A DNA stretch of 64,000 bases from Amorphoplanes digitatis (GTDB lineage Bacteria > Actinomycetota > Actinomycetes > Mycobacteriales > Micromonosporaceae). The notes under the pieces are model-generated. The model saw only the letters and a program-made list of their open reading frames with translations. It was not told the origin of the DNA and did not search any database. Below are positions 7,983-16,587 of the stretch, in pieces. Both the position numbers and the translations under genes were made by a program. The first letter of the stretch is position 1, and each line of letters opens with the position of its first letter. The stretch covers positions 6,318,501 through 6,382,500 of the forward strand of contig NZ_JACHNH010000001.1 of the NCBI RefSeq assembly GCF_014205335.1. The letters are read 5' to 3'.

Positions 7983-8974
7983 CGCTGTGCTCCCCGCACG
8001 TAGACCACGCGGCCGACTGTGGCTCCGTCGGCGAGCCGCTGCACGCCGTCGGCCACCTCGTGCAGCGCAAGCCGCTCGCTGACCAGCGGCCGCACGGCGC
8101 CTCGTTCGGCCAGCGCGGTGATATCGCGGTGGCACTGCGCCACGGCCGCCGGGTCGTACCGGTTGTACAGGCCCCAGTGCAGTCCGATGATCGAGTAGTT
8201 CTTCACCAGTGCGTGGTTGAGCGCGGCCGACTGGATCTGGCCCCCGGCGAAGCCGACGACGAGGATCCGGCCCTCGAAGGCGACGCACTTGGTGGAGCGC
8301 TGGTAGGTCTCACCGCCGACCGGGTCGTAGACGACGTCGGCGCCCCGGCCGCCGGTCTCGGCCTTGACGACCTCGACGAAGTCCTGCTCGTGCCGGTCCA
8401 CCACCACGTCGGCGCCCAGCTTGCGGGCGACCTCGGCCTTCGCCGGCCCGCCGACGACGCCGATCACCCGCGCGCCGCCGGCCTTGCCGAGCTGGATCGC
8501 AGCGCTGCCGACCCCGCCGGCCGCGGCGTGCACAAGCAGCGTCTCGCCCGCCCGCAGCCCGGCCCTGCGGTGCAGGCCGAACCAGCCGGTCTGGTACCCG
8601 ATGTACAGCGACGCGGCCTCGGCGTCGTCGAGCGCCGACGGCGCCGCGAAGGTCGTGGCGGCGCTCATCAGCGCGCGCTCGCCGAACCCGCCGTACGGGA
8701 GCACGGCGCCGCCCAGCACCCGGTCGCCGACGGCGAACCCGGTGACGCCCTCGCCCAGCGCGATCACCTCGCCGCACAGCTCCACGCCCGGTGTGAACGG
8801 CAGCTCCGGCTTGACCTGATATTCCCCCCGGCACATCAGGACGTCGGGAAAGTTGGCGGGCGCGGCCAGCACGGCGACCGCGAGCTGGCCCGGGCCCGGC
8901 TCGGGGTCGGCCACGTCGACCAGCCGCAGTACGTCACGCGGCTGGCCGAGTTCGGTCACCTGCCACGCCCTCAT
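7979..8974 (-). CDS. NADPH:quinone oxidoreductase family protein (zinc-free MDR)
   Basis: A 331-residue medium-chain reductase. The N-terminal GroES-like half carries NFPDVLMCRGEYQ and PFTPGVELCGEVIALGEGV, and the Rossmann motif is HAAAGGVGSAAIQLGKAGGA. No structural zinc cysteine cluster is visible, as in the quinone reductase / acyl-CoA reductase branch. In this operon it most likely reduces an enoyl-CoA or an alpha,beta-unsaturated carbonyl intermediate (inference). It overlaps both neighbours by four bases. Confidence 0.85.
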   Translation of the reverse strand: MRAWQVTELGQPRDVLRLVDVADPEPGPGQLAVAVLAAPANFPDVLMCRGEYQVKPELPFTPGVELCGEVIALGEGVTGFAVGDRVLGGAVLPYGGFGERALMSAATTFAAPSALDDAEAASLYIGYQTGWFGLHRRAGLRAGETLLVHAAAGGVGSAAIQLGKAGGARVIGVVGGPAKAEVARKLGADVVVDRHEQDFVEVVKAETGGRGADVVYDPVGGETYQRSTKCVAFEGRILVVGFAGGQIQSAALNHALVKNYSIIGLHWGLYNRYDPAAVAQCHRDITALAERGAVRPLVSERLALHEVADGVQRLADGATVGRVVYVRGAQR

Positions 8975-9753
8975 GCGGTGATTCCCTTCGCCTCAAGCCG
9001 GCGCTGCAGCTTGTTCATGCCGGCCAGCCAGCGGTCGGTCTGCACAGCACGGTTGGCGTAGTACCCCGCCACCTCGGGGTGCGGGAGCACCAGGAACCGG
9101 TCGTCGGCCAGCGCCTGCCACATCGCCTCGGCGACCTCCTCGGGCGCAATCGCGGTGTCGTGGCTGAGCAGCTCCTGCAGGGGGCCGGCGTTGTCCAGCA
9201 TCCGGGTGCGGACGCCCTGCGGGCAGATCGCCTGCACGACCACACCCCGGTGCCGGTAGGTCGCGGAGAGCCACTCGGCGAACGCGACGGCCGCGTGCTT
9301 GCTGACCGAGTACGTTGGACTGCCGAGCATGGTGAGCAGGCCTGCCGCGGACGCCGTCACCACGAACCGACCGGCGCCCCGCTCGAGCCACTCGGGCACC
9401 AGTAGCCGCGCTGCGCGCACGTGCGCGAGCACGTTGACGTCGAGGGCCGCCGCCCAGTCCGCCTCGGACGCCTGCAGACCCTCGCCGCGGTCGATGCCGG
9501 CGTTGGCGAACCAGATGTCGATACCGCCCAGGTGATGGCGAGCCGCATCGACCAGCGCGGTAACGCCCGCCTCGGAAGCCGCGTCACCAATGACGGCGTG
9601 CCCGCCGATGTCGTCGGCCACCCTGGTCGCCGCGGCGGCGTCAAGGTCGTTGACCACGACCTGCGCGCCCTCGGCTGCGAGCCGGGTGGCCAGCGCCCGA
9701 CCGATGCCGTGCCCGGCACCGGTGACGACCACCCGCTGTCCCACCACCGGCAT
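8971..9753 (-). CDS. SDR family oxidoreductase
   Basis: A 260-residue short-chain dehydrogenase starting MPVVGQRVVVTGAGHGIGRA. The cofactor motif is TGAGHGIG, the middle motif FANAGID, and the catalytic Ser and Tyr-Lys pair lie in TASAAGLLT and YSVSKHA. The C-terminal tail (about 50 residues after HDTAIAPEEVAEAMW) is longer than in FabG-type enzymes. The ATG at 9753 overlaps the upstream stop as TGATG. The substrate is unknown, but the operon points to a hydroxyacyl or ketoacyl intermediate. Confidence 0.85.
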   Translation of the reverse strand: MPVVGQRVVVTGAGHGIGRALATRLAAEGAQVVVNDLDAAAATRVADDIGGHAVIGDAASEAGVTALVDAARHHLGGIDIWFANAGIDRGEGLQASEADWAAALDVNVLAHVRAARLLVPEWLERGAGRFVVTASAAGLLTMLGSPTYSVSKHAAVAFAEWLSATYRHRGVVVQAICPQGVRTRMLDNAGPLQELLSHDTAIAPEEVAEAMWQALADDRFLVLPHPEVAGYYANRAVQTDRWLAGMNKLQRRLEAKGITA

Positions 9754-10508
9754 CAGACACCCCCGGTCAGCGTCACACCGCCGTCGACGACGAGCACCTG
9801 CCCGGTGATCCACGCGGCGTCATCCGAGAGCAGGAACGCGACCACGCCGCCGATGTCAGCCGGCATGCCCAGCCGCTTGAGCGGGTAGGCGGCGGCGGCC
9901 TCTTCCTCACGTCCCTCGTAGAGCGCCGCGGCGAACTTCGTCTTCACCACGGCCGGAGCGACCGCGTTGACCCGGATGTCCGGGCCGAGCTCCACCGCGA
10001 GCTCCTGGGTGATGTGGGTGAGCATCGCCTTGCTGGCGCCGTAGAAGCCGATACCTGGTGCCGGGCGGATGCCGGCCACCGACGAGACGTTGACGACGGC
10101 GCCGCCGTGCTCGGCCATCCAGGTCCGATGGACCTGCTGCACCCACGACAGCGCGGCCAGGCAGTTGACCTCGACGATCTTGCGGGCCGCATCCAGGTCC
10201 AGCTCGACCATCGGCCCGTGCACCGGGTTGATGCCGGTGTTGTTGACCAGCAGGTCGGCGCCGCCGAACACGTCGATCGCGCGCTTGACCGCCTCCGCCT
10301 GGTGGTCGACGTCCGCAGCGTGGCCGGCCACGCCGACCGCGTGTCCGGGCCCGCCGAGCCGCGCGACCGCGGCGTCCAGCGCCTCCTGCTTGCGCGCGGT
10401 GACGACGACCTTCGCACCGTCGGCCACCAGCCGCTCGGCGATGGCGAGCCCGATCCCCCGGCTGGCACCGGTCACGATCGCCGTCCGCCCGGCGAACCGG
10501 CCGCTCAC
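9753..10508 (-). CDS. SDR family oxidoreductase
   Basis: A 251-residue classical short-chain dehydrogenase starting VSGRFAGRTAIVTGASRGIG. It shows LVNNTGINP, catalytic Ser in VNVSSVAGIRP, Tyr-Lys in FYGASKA and the C-terminal WITGQVLVVDGG. The true start is the GTG at 10508, which overlaps the upstream stop as GTGA; the longer open frame is a shadow inside the upstream reductase. Its stop overlaps the next SDR start. Two different SDRs side by side suggest two successive carbonyl/alcohol steps. Confidence 0.87.
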   Translation of the reverse strand: MSGRFAGRTAIVTGASRGIGLAIAERLVADGAKVVVTARKQEALDAAVARLGGPGHAVGVAGHAADVDHQAEAVKRAIDVFGGADLLVNNTGINPVHGPMVELDLDAARKIVEVNCLAALSWVQQVHRTWMAEHGGAVVNVSSVAGIRPAPGIGFYGASKAMLTHITQELAVELGPDIRVNAVAPAVVKTKFAAALYEGREEEAAAAYPLKRLGMPADIGGVVAFLLSDDAAWITGQVLVVDGGVTLTGGV

Positions 10509-11518
10509 GCGGTACCGACCTGGAGAACGAGCTTTCCGGTGTTGTCGCCGTTGAAGAGCCGAAGCAGGGTGTCGGGGAACGCCTGCACGCCGCCGTCCAC
10601 CACGTCCTCCAGCGACCGCAGCTTTCCGGTCGACAGCCACCCTGCCAACTCGGTGGTGGCCTCGGGGTACCGGCCGGCGTAGTCGAACACCACCATCCCG
10701 GTCATGGAGGCGCGGTTCACCAGCAGCGACAGGTAGTTGGCCGGGCCCTTGACCTGATCGGTCGCGTTGTACTGCGAGATCGCGCCGCAGATGACGATGC
10801 GCGCGCCCCGCGCCAGACGGGTCAGCACGGCGTCGAGAATGTCGCCGCCGACGTTGTCGAAGTAGACGTCGACGCCGTCGGGTGCCGCCTCGTGCAGAGC
10901 CTTGCGCACGTCCTCGGACTTGTAATCGATGCAGGCGTCGAAACCGAGCTCCTCCACGACCAGACGGCACTTGCGCTCGCCGCCGGCGATGCCGATGACC
11001 CGACATCCGTTGATCTTGGCGATCTGGCCGACCACGCTGCCGACCGCGCCCGCCGCGCCGGAGACCACGACGGTCTGGCCGCGCTCGGGTCGTCCGATGT
11101 CGAGCAGCCCGAAGTAGGCGGTCATGCCCGGCATGCCCAAGACACCGAGGTACACCGGCAGCGGCGCCTGCTCGGGATCGACCTTGGTCAGGCCCCGGCC
11201 GTCCGACAGGTGGTACTCCTGCACGCCGAGCGCTCCCGACACGTAGTCACCGACCACGTACTGCGGGTTGCGGGAGGCGATCACCCGGCCCACCCCGCCT
11301 GCGCGCATGACCGCACCGATCTCCACCGGGGGGATGTAGGACCTGCCCTCGTTCATCCAGCCGCGCATGGCCGGGTCCAGCGACAGATAGATCACCTCGA
11401 TCAGCAGCTGGCCCTCGCCCGGCTCCGCGACCGGCTGCTCGACGTAGTCCCAATCCGAGGGCGCCGGCAGGCCGACCGGTCGCTTGGCGAGCCGGTACTG
11501 GCGATTTGTGCGACCCAT
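10505..11518 (-). CDS. NADP-dependent medium-chain oxidoreductase (CurA/LTB4DH-like), first gene of the operon
   Basis: A 337-residue enal/enone reductase of the leukotriene B4 12-hydroxydehydrogenase / curcumin reductase branch. It has the family N-terminus NRQYRLAKRPVG, the segment SLDPAMRGWMNE and the Rossmann motif GAAGAVGSVVGQIAKINGC. It would reduce an alpha,beta-unsaturated carbonyl with NADPH. It is the first gene of an eleven-gene run, and the only operator-like palindrome in the run lies about 20 bases upstream of its start, next to the divergent TetR gene. Confidence 0.88.
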   Translation of the reverse strand: MGRTNRQYRLAKRPVGLPAPSDWDYVEQPVAEPGEGQLLIEVIYLSLDPAMRGWMNEGRSYIPPVEIGAVMRAGGVGRVIASRNPQYVVGDYVSGALGVQEYHLSDGRGLTKVDPEQAPLPVYLGVLGMPGMTAYFGLLDIGRPERGQTVVVSGAAGAVGSVVGQIAKINGCRVIGIAGGERKCRLVVEELGFDACIDYKSEDVRKALHEAAPDGVDVYFDNVGGDILDAVLTRLARGARIVICGAISQYNATDQVKGPANYLSLLVNRASMTGMVVFDYAGRYPEATTELAGWLSTGKLRSLEDVVDGGVQAFPDTLLRLFNGDNTGKLVLQVGTA

Positions 11519-11540
11519 ATACCCCTCCTCTACACTGCTG

Positions 11541-11558
11541 ACTAAGCGCTTGCTTAGT
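11541..11558. promoter_or_regulatory. Probable TetR operator of the lipid operon
   Basis: ACTAAGC-GCTT-GCTTAGT is a perfect 7-bp inverted repeat between the operon's first gene (start at 11518) and the divergent TetR gene (start at 11659). The AAGC...GCTT character resembles sites of TetR regulators of lipid catabolism such as KstR2-type proteins. It is well placed to control the whole eleven-gene operon. Confidence 0.7.
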
Positions 11559-11658
11559 TGCCCAGCTTGCGAGAAGCGCCCCGGTCCGTCAAGAGGTTCG
11601 GTCGCCGCATGACGTGGCCCATCTCACACGGTCAGGCACCTGAGAGGATGAAAGCGCT

Positions 11659-12267
11659 ATGACCGAGACCACGGACCTGCCCCGGGCTGCGGCTACCCGC
11701 GCAAGGCTTCTCGACGCCGCGGTAAGCGCGTTCGCCGAACGCGGTTTTCACGCCACGACGACCCGCGACATCGCAGCGGCGGCCGGGATGAGTCCCGCGG
11801 CCCTGTACGTGCACCACCAGTCGAAGGAAGAGTTGCTCTACCTGATCGCCCGGTCCGGCCACGAACGCACGCTCGCGCTCGTACGCGACGGCCTGATCGG
11901 CTCCGAAGATCCGGTGAAGCAGCTGGTCAGCGTGGTGCGGCGGTTCGCCATCGACCACGCGCGCGGGCACACGGTGGCCCGGGTCGTGAACTACGAACTC
12001 GCAGCGCTCAGCCCCGAGCACTTCGAGGAGATCCGGCAGATCCGCCAGGAGATCGACCACGAGGTGCGACGCCTGGTGGAGTCCGGTATGGCCGCTGGTG
12101 TCTTTCAGGTCAGAGATGCAGGGATGACGACCCTGGCGCTGTTGTCGCTGGGGATCGATATCGCCCGCTGGTACCGGGACGAGGGCACGTGGACGCCGGA
12201 GGACATCGGCGACCACTACGCGGAGCTCGCCCTGCGGATCGTCGGAGTGGACCTGTCGAGCTTGTAG
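11659..12267 (+). CDS. TetR family transcriptional regulator
   Basis: A 202-residue TetR repressor. The N-terminal helix-turn-helix spans about residues 12-58: RARLLDAAVSAFAERGFHAT, then TRDIAAAAGMSPAALYVHHQ and SKEELLYLIA. The C-terminal ligand domain is variable and includes RRFAIDHARGHTVARVVNYE and a C-terminal helix rich in Leu and Trp. It is divergent from the fatty-acid-type operon with a palindrome between them, so it is very likely the operon's repressor, released by an acyl-CoA or pathway intermediate (inference). It is convergent with the RTX-like gene 24 bases downstream. Confidence 0.88.
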   Translation: MTETTDLPRAAATRARLLDAAVSAFAERGFHATTTRDIAAAAGMSPAALYVHHQSKEELLYLIARSGHERTLALVRDGLIGSEDPVKQLVSVVRRFAIDHARGHTVARVVNYELAALSPEHFEEIRQIRQEIDHEVRRLVESGMAAGVFQVRDAGMTTLALLSLGIDIARWYRDEGTWTPEDIGDHYAELALRIVGVDLSSL

Positions 12268-12291
12268 AGCGCCACCCGCTGATCGGCACCC

Positions 12292-13770
12292 TCAGCCGAC
12301 CGGCGCAGGGCCCACCGTCCACGCGCCGGATTCACCGCGTACCGCCGCCGTGCTCTGCGTCGGCGTGCTGACAGCGGAGGTCGGCGGAGGCGTCGGGCAC
12401 GACGGCGTGGGGATCGGGGTTGCCGGCCGCGGCGTAGCTGAAGTCGGTGGCGGCGGCATCGTCATTGTCGTGGGCAAGCACCGAGGCTCGTTGCATGAGT
12501 TCAGAACGTCGCCCGGATCAGCCTGACAGGAGTCGATGAGGTCCCCACCGTCGACGAGGTCGCCGGGCGCGCCGTCCATGGCGTCGAGGGAGTCCTCACC
12601 GCCGAGTCCGCGCAGAACGTCCGTGCCGCCACCTCCGGTCAGGGAGTTGCGCCAGTCGTCCCCGGTCAACGTGTCGGCTGCGGCACCACCGAGCACCGCT
12701 TCGATTTCGGAATCGCCGGACCACCGCTGCCTGCCGACCAGATCCCTCTCGCCGACGGCACCGTCGTTGGCCTGCCCGTCAAGGCTGACCGTGACCGGAG
12801 TCGTCCGGGCGAGATAGTCGGCGGTGTCGTACCCGCCGCCGCCGGACAGGACGTCAGCGCCGTCGTGTTCCGGCAGTGCCGGGAACTGGTCCTGGCCTGT
12901 CCCGCCGTACAGGGTGTCGTCCTGGGCGCCCCCGTCGAGTACGTCGGTGTCGTCCCCACCGACCAACGTGTCGCGCCCCGGGCCGCCGTGGAGCACGTCG
13001 GCGCCGAGGCCCCCGATCAGCACGTCGTCGCCGCCACCACCGATCAGCTCGTCCGTACCGTCGCCGCCGCAGATCACGTCCGCACCAGGACCGCCGACCA
13101 GGCGGTCCGGACCGGGCGTCCCGCGCATCGTGCACCGGGGCAGCGACGGTGTGGTGTCGTAGCGGAGGTACTTCCAGTGCGATGTCCCGGTCAGGCTCTC
13201 CGCCATCAACGCCGGTGTCCCCCCGCCGGACCAGGGCAGCATGTGGGCGATGACCACGCGACCGTCGACGGACAGCTGCACCCGCTCCCGGCGTACGTCG
13301 AGTTTGTAGGTGTGGAAGGCGCTCTGGGTGTCCATCGCGTAAGCCACCTGGACGGGATAGGTCAGGCAGACCTGCCCGCGGGCGAAGCCGACCGTGACGA
13401 CGGTCAGGTGGTCGCCGGCCCAGATGCGGGCCGGCTCCGCGTAGCCGCACTCCTCGGTCACCGACTCATCGAGGCGCATCCTCGCTTCGACGGTCCAGCC
13501 CAGGTCGTTGTCCGCGTTGCCGGACCAGTCACTCGACGATCCGTCGAACAAGCCGACGTACCCGTACGGGCCCAGGGTCAGAACGTTGCCGGCGACGGTC
13601 GCCGGCTCGTTGATCCGCCAAGGGCCCGGTGGCAGCTGGGCAAAGGTCTGCACCACGGGGGTTCGGGCCTGCGCCGTACCGGACGCCACGAGCGCGAAAG
13701 CCGCGACCATGACCGCCGCCAGCACTCCGCGGATACGAGATCGGGTCCTTCCGGATGCCGAACCGGTCAC
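12292..13770 (-). CDS. Secreted protein with hemolysin-type calcium-binding (RTX) repeats
   Basis: A 492-residue exported protein. The start is placed at the GTG at 13770, which has AGGAGG six bases ahead; the ATGs further upstream lack a ribosome site. An N-terminal signal peptide ends in GTAQA before RTP. Residues of roughly 40-230 form a beta-rich domain (DLGWTVEARMRLDES, AFHTYKLDVRRERVQLSVDG) resembling concanavalin-like lectin folds. Then follow nonapeptide RTX repeats of the GGxGxDxLx type (GGPGADVICGGDGTDELIGG and onward) that bind calcium after secretion. The C-terminus is a Pro/Thr-rich tail. No catalytic domain is recognised. It is secreted through an N-terminal signal rather than a type I C-terminal signal. 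Confidence 0.85.
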   Translation of the reverse strand: MTGSASGRTRSRIRGVLAAVMVAAFALVASGTAQARTPVVQTFAQLPPGPWRINEPATVAGNVLTLGPYGYVGLFDGSSSDWSGNADNDLGWTVEARMRLDESVTEECGYAEPARIWAGDHLTVVTVGFARGQVCLTYPVQVAYAMDTQSAFHTYKLDVRRERVQLSVDGRVVIAHMLPWSGGGTPALMAESLTGTSHWKYLRYDTTPSLPRCTMRGTPGPDRLVGGPGADVICGGDGTDELIGGGGDDVLIGGLGADVLHGGPGRDTLVGGDDTDVLDGGAQDDTLYGGTGQDQFPALPEHDGADVLSGGGGYDTADYLARTTPVTVSLDGQANDGAVGERDLVGRQRWSGDSEIEAVLGGAAADTLTGDDWRNSLTGGGGTDVLRGLGGEDSLDAMDGAPGDLVDGGDLIDSCQADPGDVLNSCNEPRCLPTTMTMPPPPTSATPRPATPIPTPSCPTPPPTSAVSTPTQSTAAVRGESGAWTVGPAPVG

Positions 13771-13892
13771 TGATCGCCTCCTGAAGGCAGTGCGGTAACG
13801 GTTCACGCGCGTCAGATTGATGAGTGTCACTATAGAGCGGCGCATCTCGGGGAGCCCACCGACCGCGATCATGGTGGGATAGATTCGCCGGT

Positions 13893-14333
13893 ATGGCGGA
13901 CGACACCCAGCGCTCGGTGGACCTGAAGCGCACGAGCCTCGGCCAGTACGAGGCGCGCAACGCCCGCGGCGGCACGATAACCGTCGGCACCGGGGACGGT
14001 ACCGACTTCACCCCGGTAGAGCTGCTGCTCGCCGCGCTCGGTGGCTGCACCGGTGCCGACGTTGACTACATCACCAGTAAGCGCGCGGAGCCGGAGAATT
14101 TCGTCGTCCACGTCACCGGCGACAAAGTCCGGGACGAGGCCGGCGGCAACCGGCTGGTCAACCTGGCCATCGAGCTGCGCGTCACGTTTCCGGAGGGTGC
14201 CGCCGGCGACGCGGCCAGGGAGGCGCTGCCGCGCGCGGCGCGGATGTCGCATGACCGGCTCTGCACCGTCTCACGCACGGTCGAGCACGGCACTCCGGTC
14301 GACACCCGCACCGCGCCGTCGCCAGCCGGCTGA
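13893..14333 (+). CDS. OsmC family protein
   Basis: A 146-residue OsmC/Ohr-fold protein. The family cysteines are both present: LAALGGCTGADVDYI in the central helix and HDRLCTVSRTV near the C-terminus. These form the peroxidatic/resolving pair that reduces organic hydroperoxides in this fold. The N-terminal beta sheet includes GGTITVGTGDGTDFTPVELL. It stands alone, 20 bases downstream of the ATG-side of the divergent RTX gene's shadow region, and no regulator is linked. Confidence 0.85.
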   Translation: MADDTQRSVDLKRTSLGQYEARNARGGTITVGTGDGTDFTPVELLLAALGGCTGADVDYITSKRAEPENFVVHVTGDKVRDEAGGNRLVNLAIELRVTFPEGAAGDAAREALPRAARMSHDRLCTVSRTVEHGTPVDTRTAPSPAG

Positions 14334-14342
14334 AAGGTAGGC

Positions 14343-14613
14343 GGGCTCTGTCGCGTTTCGCCAATCGGACGGGCCCGGGCAGGCTTGACCTGTGAGGCAT
14401 GCTGATGCGTCGCTGCAGACCGATCGGACGGCGCAGGTGGTCATCGCCGGGCACGCTTTCGTCCAGAATCTGCGCCGCGGCCACTACGCTCTCGGCGTCG
14501 CTGCTCGCCCGGCGCTACGGGTCACCGCGGCGTTCACCGAACTCGCCCGAGCGATCTGACACCCGCCCGGCAGGGCTGACTGCGTCCGCTGATCTCGCAA
14601 CGCAACAGCGCCC
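14343..14613 (+). mobile_element. Internally deleted insertion sequence remnant
   Basis: Left end GGGCTCTGTCGCGTTTCGCCA (14343-14363, about 21 bases) is matched in inverted orientation at 14593-14613 (reverse complement GGGCGCTGTTGCGTTGCGAGA), with roughly 15 of 21 positions equal. Between them the reading frame ending at the TGA at 14557-14559 gives TDRTAQVVIAGHAFVQNLRR then GHYALGVAARPALRV and FTELARAI, which looks like the C-terminus of a DDE transposase. The terminal CTGTxGC pattern is reminiscent of IS6-type ends, but the family is not certain. Most of the transposase is deleted and no target duplication is visible. The rest of 14334-14843 shows no gene. Confidence 0.5.
14392..14559 (+). 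pseudogene. Transposase C-terminal fragment
   Basis: About 55 codons remain of a DDE-type transposase, ending FTELARAI and a TGA. The segment AGHAFVQNLRRGHYALGV is the conserved C-terminal part of a widespread actinobacterial transposase group. There is no N-terminal or catalytic portion. It lies inside the pair of degenerate inverted repeats at 14343 and 14613, so this is a decayed or MITE-like copy. Confidence 0.5.
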
Positions 14614-14843
14614 TCACCGGCGTGCAGCGCTCCGCCCGGACATGCGGGCGGTGCGACAGTCCATCAAGTGAGCCGCACTAGCAGCTACGGCAGGTGATCG
14701 CCGGGTCGCAGGTGGGTGAATATGTCATTTGCGCTATCCCCGATCGCAGGTCGCCGGCCCTAGGGTCCTGCCAGCGCCGACCCGCCGGCGTGCGGGTATG
14801 GATCACTCCGCGAAGTTGATCGTGCGCAAATCGGAGATGGACT

Positions 14844-15401
14844 ATGAAATACGGCAAGCTCACCGCTCTCAGCGCCCTCTTGACGGCCACGCTGGTCGTG
14901 ACCGGCTGCGGATCGGCGGACGACACCGGGACGGAATCCGGCGCGGCCGATGCCGCCGACGCAGCCGCCGCGAGGGAGGGAGAAACGGGCGGCGCATGCG
15001 AGCTCCTGACGGCCGCCGACCTAGTGGAGGTGGAGGCGAAGGACACCTACGGCAAGGGCTACCACACAGAACTGTTCCTTGACGATCAGGCCTGCTCGTT
15101 CAAGCCGTACGGTGGCCGGTCCTGGCTGGAGTTGAGGGTCACGAATGACGGCCGGCCCGGATCCACGCAATTCGATGAGCTCCGAGAGGAAGCCTCAGAT
15201 CACAAGCCGCTGAGCGGGGTCGGCGACGGCGCGATCTCGGACACCTCTCAAGAAATGGAGACCATGGTGGTGTTCTACAAAGGTGACAAGGTAGGCAAGA
15301 TAACGAGGAACTACATGGGTGGTGCGCCCGACGCGCAGAAGCGTGAGGCCGACATCGTCCTCACGGCGGACCTCGCCAAAAGAGTGATCGCTCGCCTTTG
15401 A
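14844..15401 (+). CDS. Secreted lipoprotein, possibly DUF3558-like
   Basis: A 185-residue lipoprotein. The signal peptide ends in the lipobox VVTGC with the lipidated Cys at residue 22, followed by an Asp/Ala/Glu-rich linker. The folded part begins near residue 50 with GGACELLTAADLVEVEAKDT and contains two further Cys residues (ACELL and QACSF), arranged as in actinobacterial DUF3558-type lipoproteins; this family match is tentative. It sits on the outer face of the membrane. No partner is evident in the neighbours. Confidence 0.75.
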   Translation: MKYGKLTALSALLTATLVVTGCGSADDTGTESGAADAADAAAAREGETGGACELLTAADLVEVEAKDTYGKGYHTELFLDDQACSFKPYGGRSWLELRVTNDGRPGSTQFDELREEASDHKPLSGVGDGAISDTSQEMETMVVFYKGDKVGKITRNYMGGAPDAQKREADIVLTADLAKRVIARL

Positions 15402-15574
15402 GCGGCCGCGCGGAAGCGCTCGCAGCCGTACCGGCCGGCGACCCGCCCCGCCGCCGGCAGCGGCGCCGCCCGCATCAGATGGTCATGCGCTACACAACGG
15501 CAACGCCAAGTAGGCGGCTGTCCTCGATCCTGCTCCTCGCCGACGGGTCGTACCTGCGCTGAACCTCGGAACAG

Positions 15575-15605
15575 CGAGCCACCGGTGTCACCGCCCGGTG
15601 GCTCG
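15575..15605 (+). terminator. Strong GC hairpin, possible terminator
   Basis: CGAGCCACCGG and CCGGTGGCTCG form a perfect 11-bp stem around a 9-base loop. It lies 174 bases past the lipoprotein stop and 80 bases ahead of the next plus-strand start. There is no T-run, which is usual for actinobacterial terminators; it could also be a transcript-stabilising element. The remainder of 15402-15685 has no gene. Confidence 0.4.
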
Positions 15606-15685
15606 TCGCGGACCGGTGGTCGACCGGGCTGCGCGTGATGGTCAGGATGATGCCCGGAGAAGTCCGCTACCCCTCGGGAGATGAG

Positions 15686-16483
15686 ATGGCGAAGAAGCCT
15701 GGTGACCGGCTCGAAGCGGCGATGGCCAGGCGTCGGTTCTGGCGAGCGTACGCCTTCGACGATGCGGACGGATTCAACTTCGAACGGGCGGGTGAGCGCA
15801 TTGACGAGAAGCTCAAGGGGGGCGTGCGAATCTTCATGCCGGTCGCCGGTCCGTACCGTCTGCGGCTCGATCCGTCGTTCGACGTGGCCCTGCACGAGTT
15901 GAACCTGTATGTCGCCGCCGAGTACGACGACGTCGACGAGGAAGTGGACAACGAGGTCGACGGCGCGGAGAAGGACACCGACGACCGGGAGGACTGGACC
16001 GGCTACGTGTACGAGATGGGCCACTGGGACCAGGCCCGGTGGCACCCGTGGTGCCTGCGCTGGGAGGAGGCGCAGGCCGTGGTGGCGCACATGCGTGCCA
16101 ACCCGTCGACCTACGAGCCGAACGAGGATTTCGACAACGAGTGCACGGTTTCGCCGGACATGGCGATGCTGCTGCTGAGCCGGTTCGTCGGCCACGAATC
16201 CGGCGACACCGAGGGCCTGGAGGCGCACCGCGCCCAGGTGGCGGCGCAGTTCGTCCGGATGGGCGTGTTCGACCCGGCGCAGGCGCGGCGGATCGCCGAG
16301 AACATGGTCGTCGCACCGCCGGACGACGACTACACCTGGACCTGCTCCGACACCCACGGCTGGATGTTCGGTGGCGCCTATAGCTGCTACTCCAACCGCA
16401 ATACCGACCACAGCCGCTTCCCGTTCGAGCACTTCGCCCGGTTTCGGATGATGCTCGGGCTCGACGCAAAGCCCCGCGGCTGA
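15686..16483 (+). CDS. Hypothetical protein
   Basis: A 265-residue soluble acidic protein of unknown function. The start is put at the ATG at 15686 (MAKKPGDRLEAAMARRRFWR), which has GGGAG a few bases ahead; an ATG at 15635 is possible. There is no signal peptide and no membrane segment. Features are a strongly acidic stretch near residues 85-110 (YDDVDEEVDNEVDGAEKDTD), a Trp-rich segment WDQARWHPWCLRWEEA, and a C-terminal part with aromatic and Cys residues (DYTWTCSDTHGWMFGG). I do not recognise the family. Confidence 0.65.
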   Translation: MAKKPGDRLEAAMARRRFWRAYAFDDADGFNFERAGERIDEKLKGGVRIFMPVAGPYRLRLDPSFDVALHELNLYVAAEYDDVDEEVDNEVDGAEKDTDDREDWTGYVYEMGHWDQARWHPWCLRWEEAQAVVAHMRANPSTYEPNEDFDNECTVSPDMAMLLLSRFVGHESGDTEGLEAHRAQVAAQFVRMGVFDPAQARRIAENMVVAPPDDDYTWTCSDTHGWMFGGAYSCYSNRNTDHSRFPFEHFARFRMMLGLDAKPRG

Positions 16484-16587
16484 GCGCCGCGCAAGCGAGT
16501 ACCCACGGCTCCGGAACAGGACGGCGGGTATCGAGTTTCCGGACGCGTGCGCGTGTGGCCCGCGTCGCGGCACTTGGCGGCCGGCCG

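Noticed and set aside
12824..13253. Pro/Ser-rich plus-strand frames with repeats
   Set aside because: They are the complement of the GGxGxD calcium-binding repeats on the minus strand.
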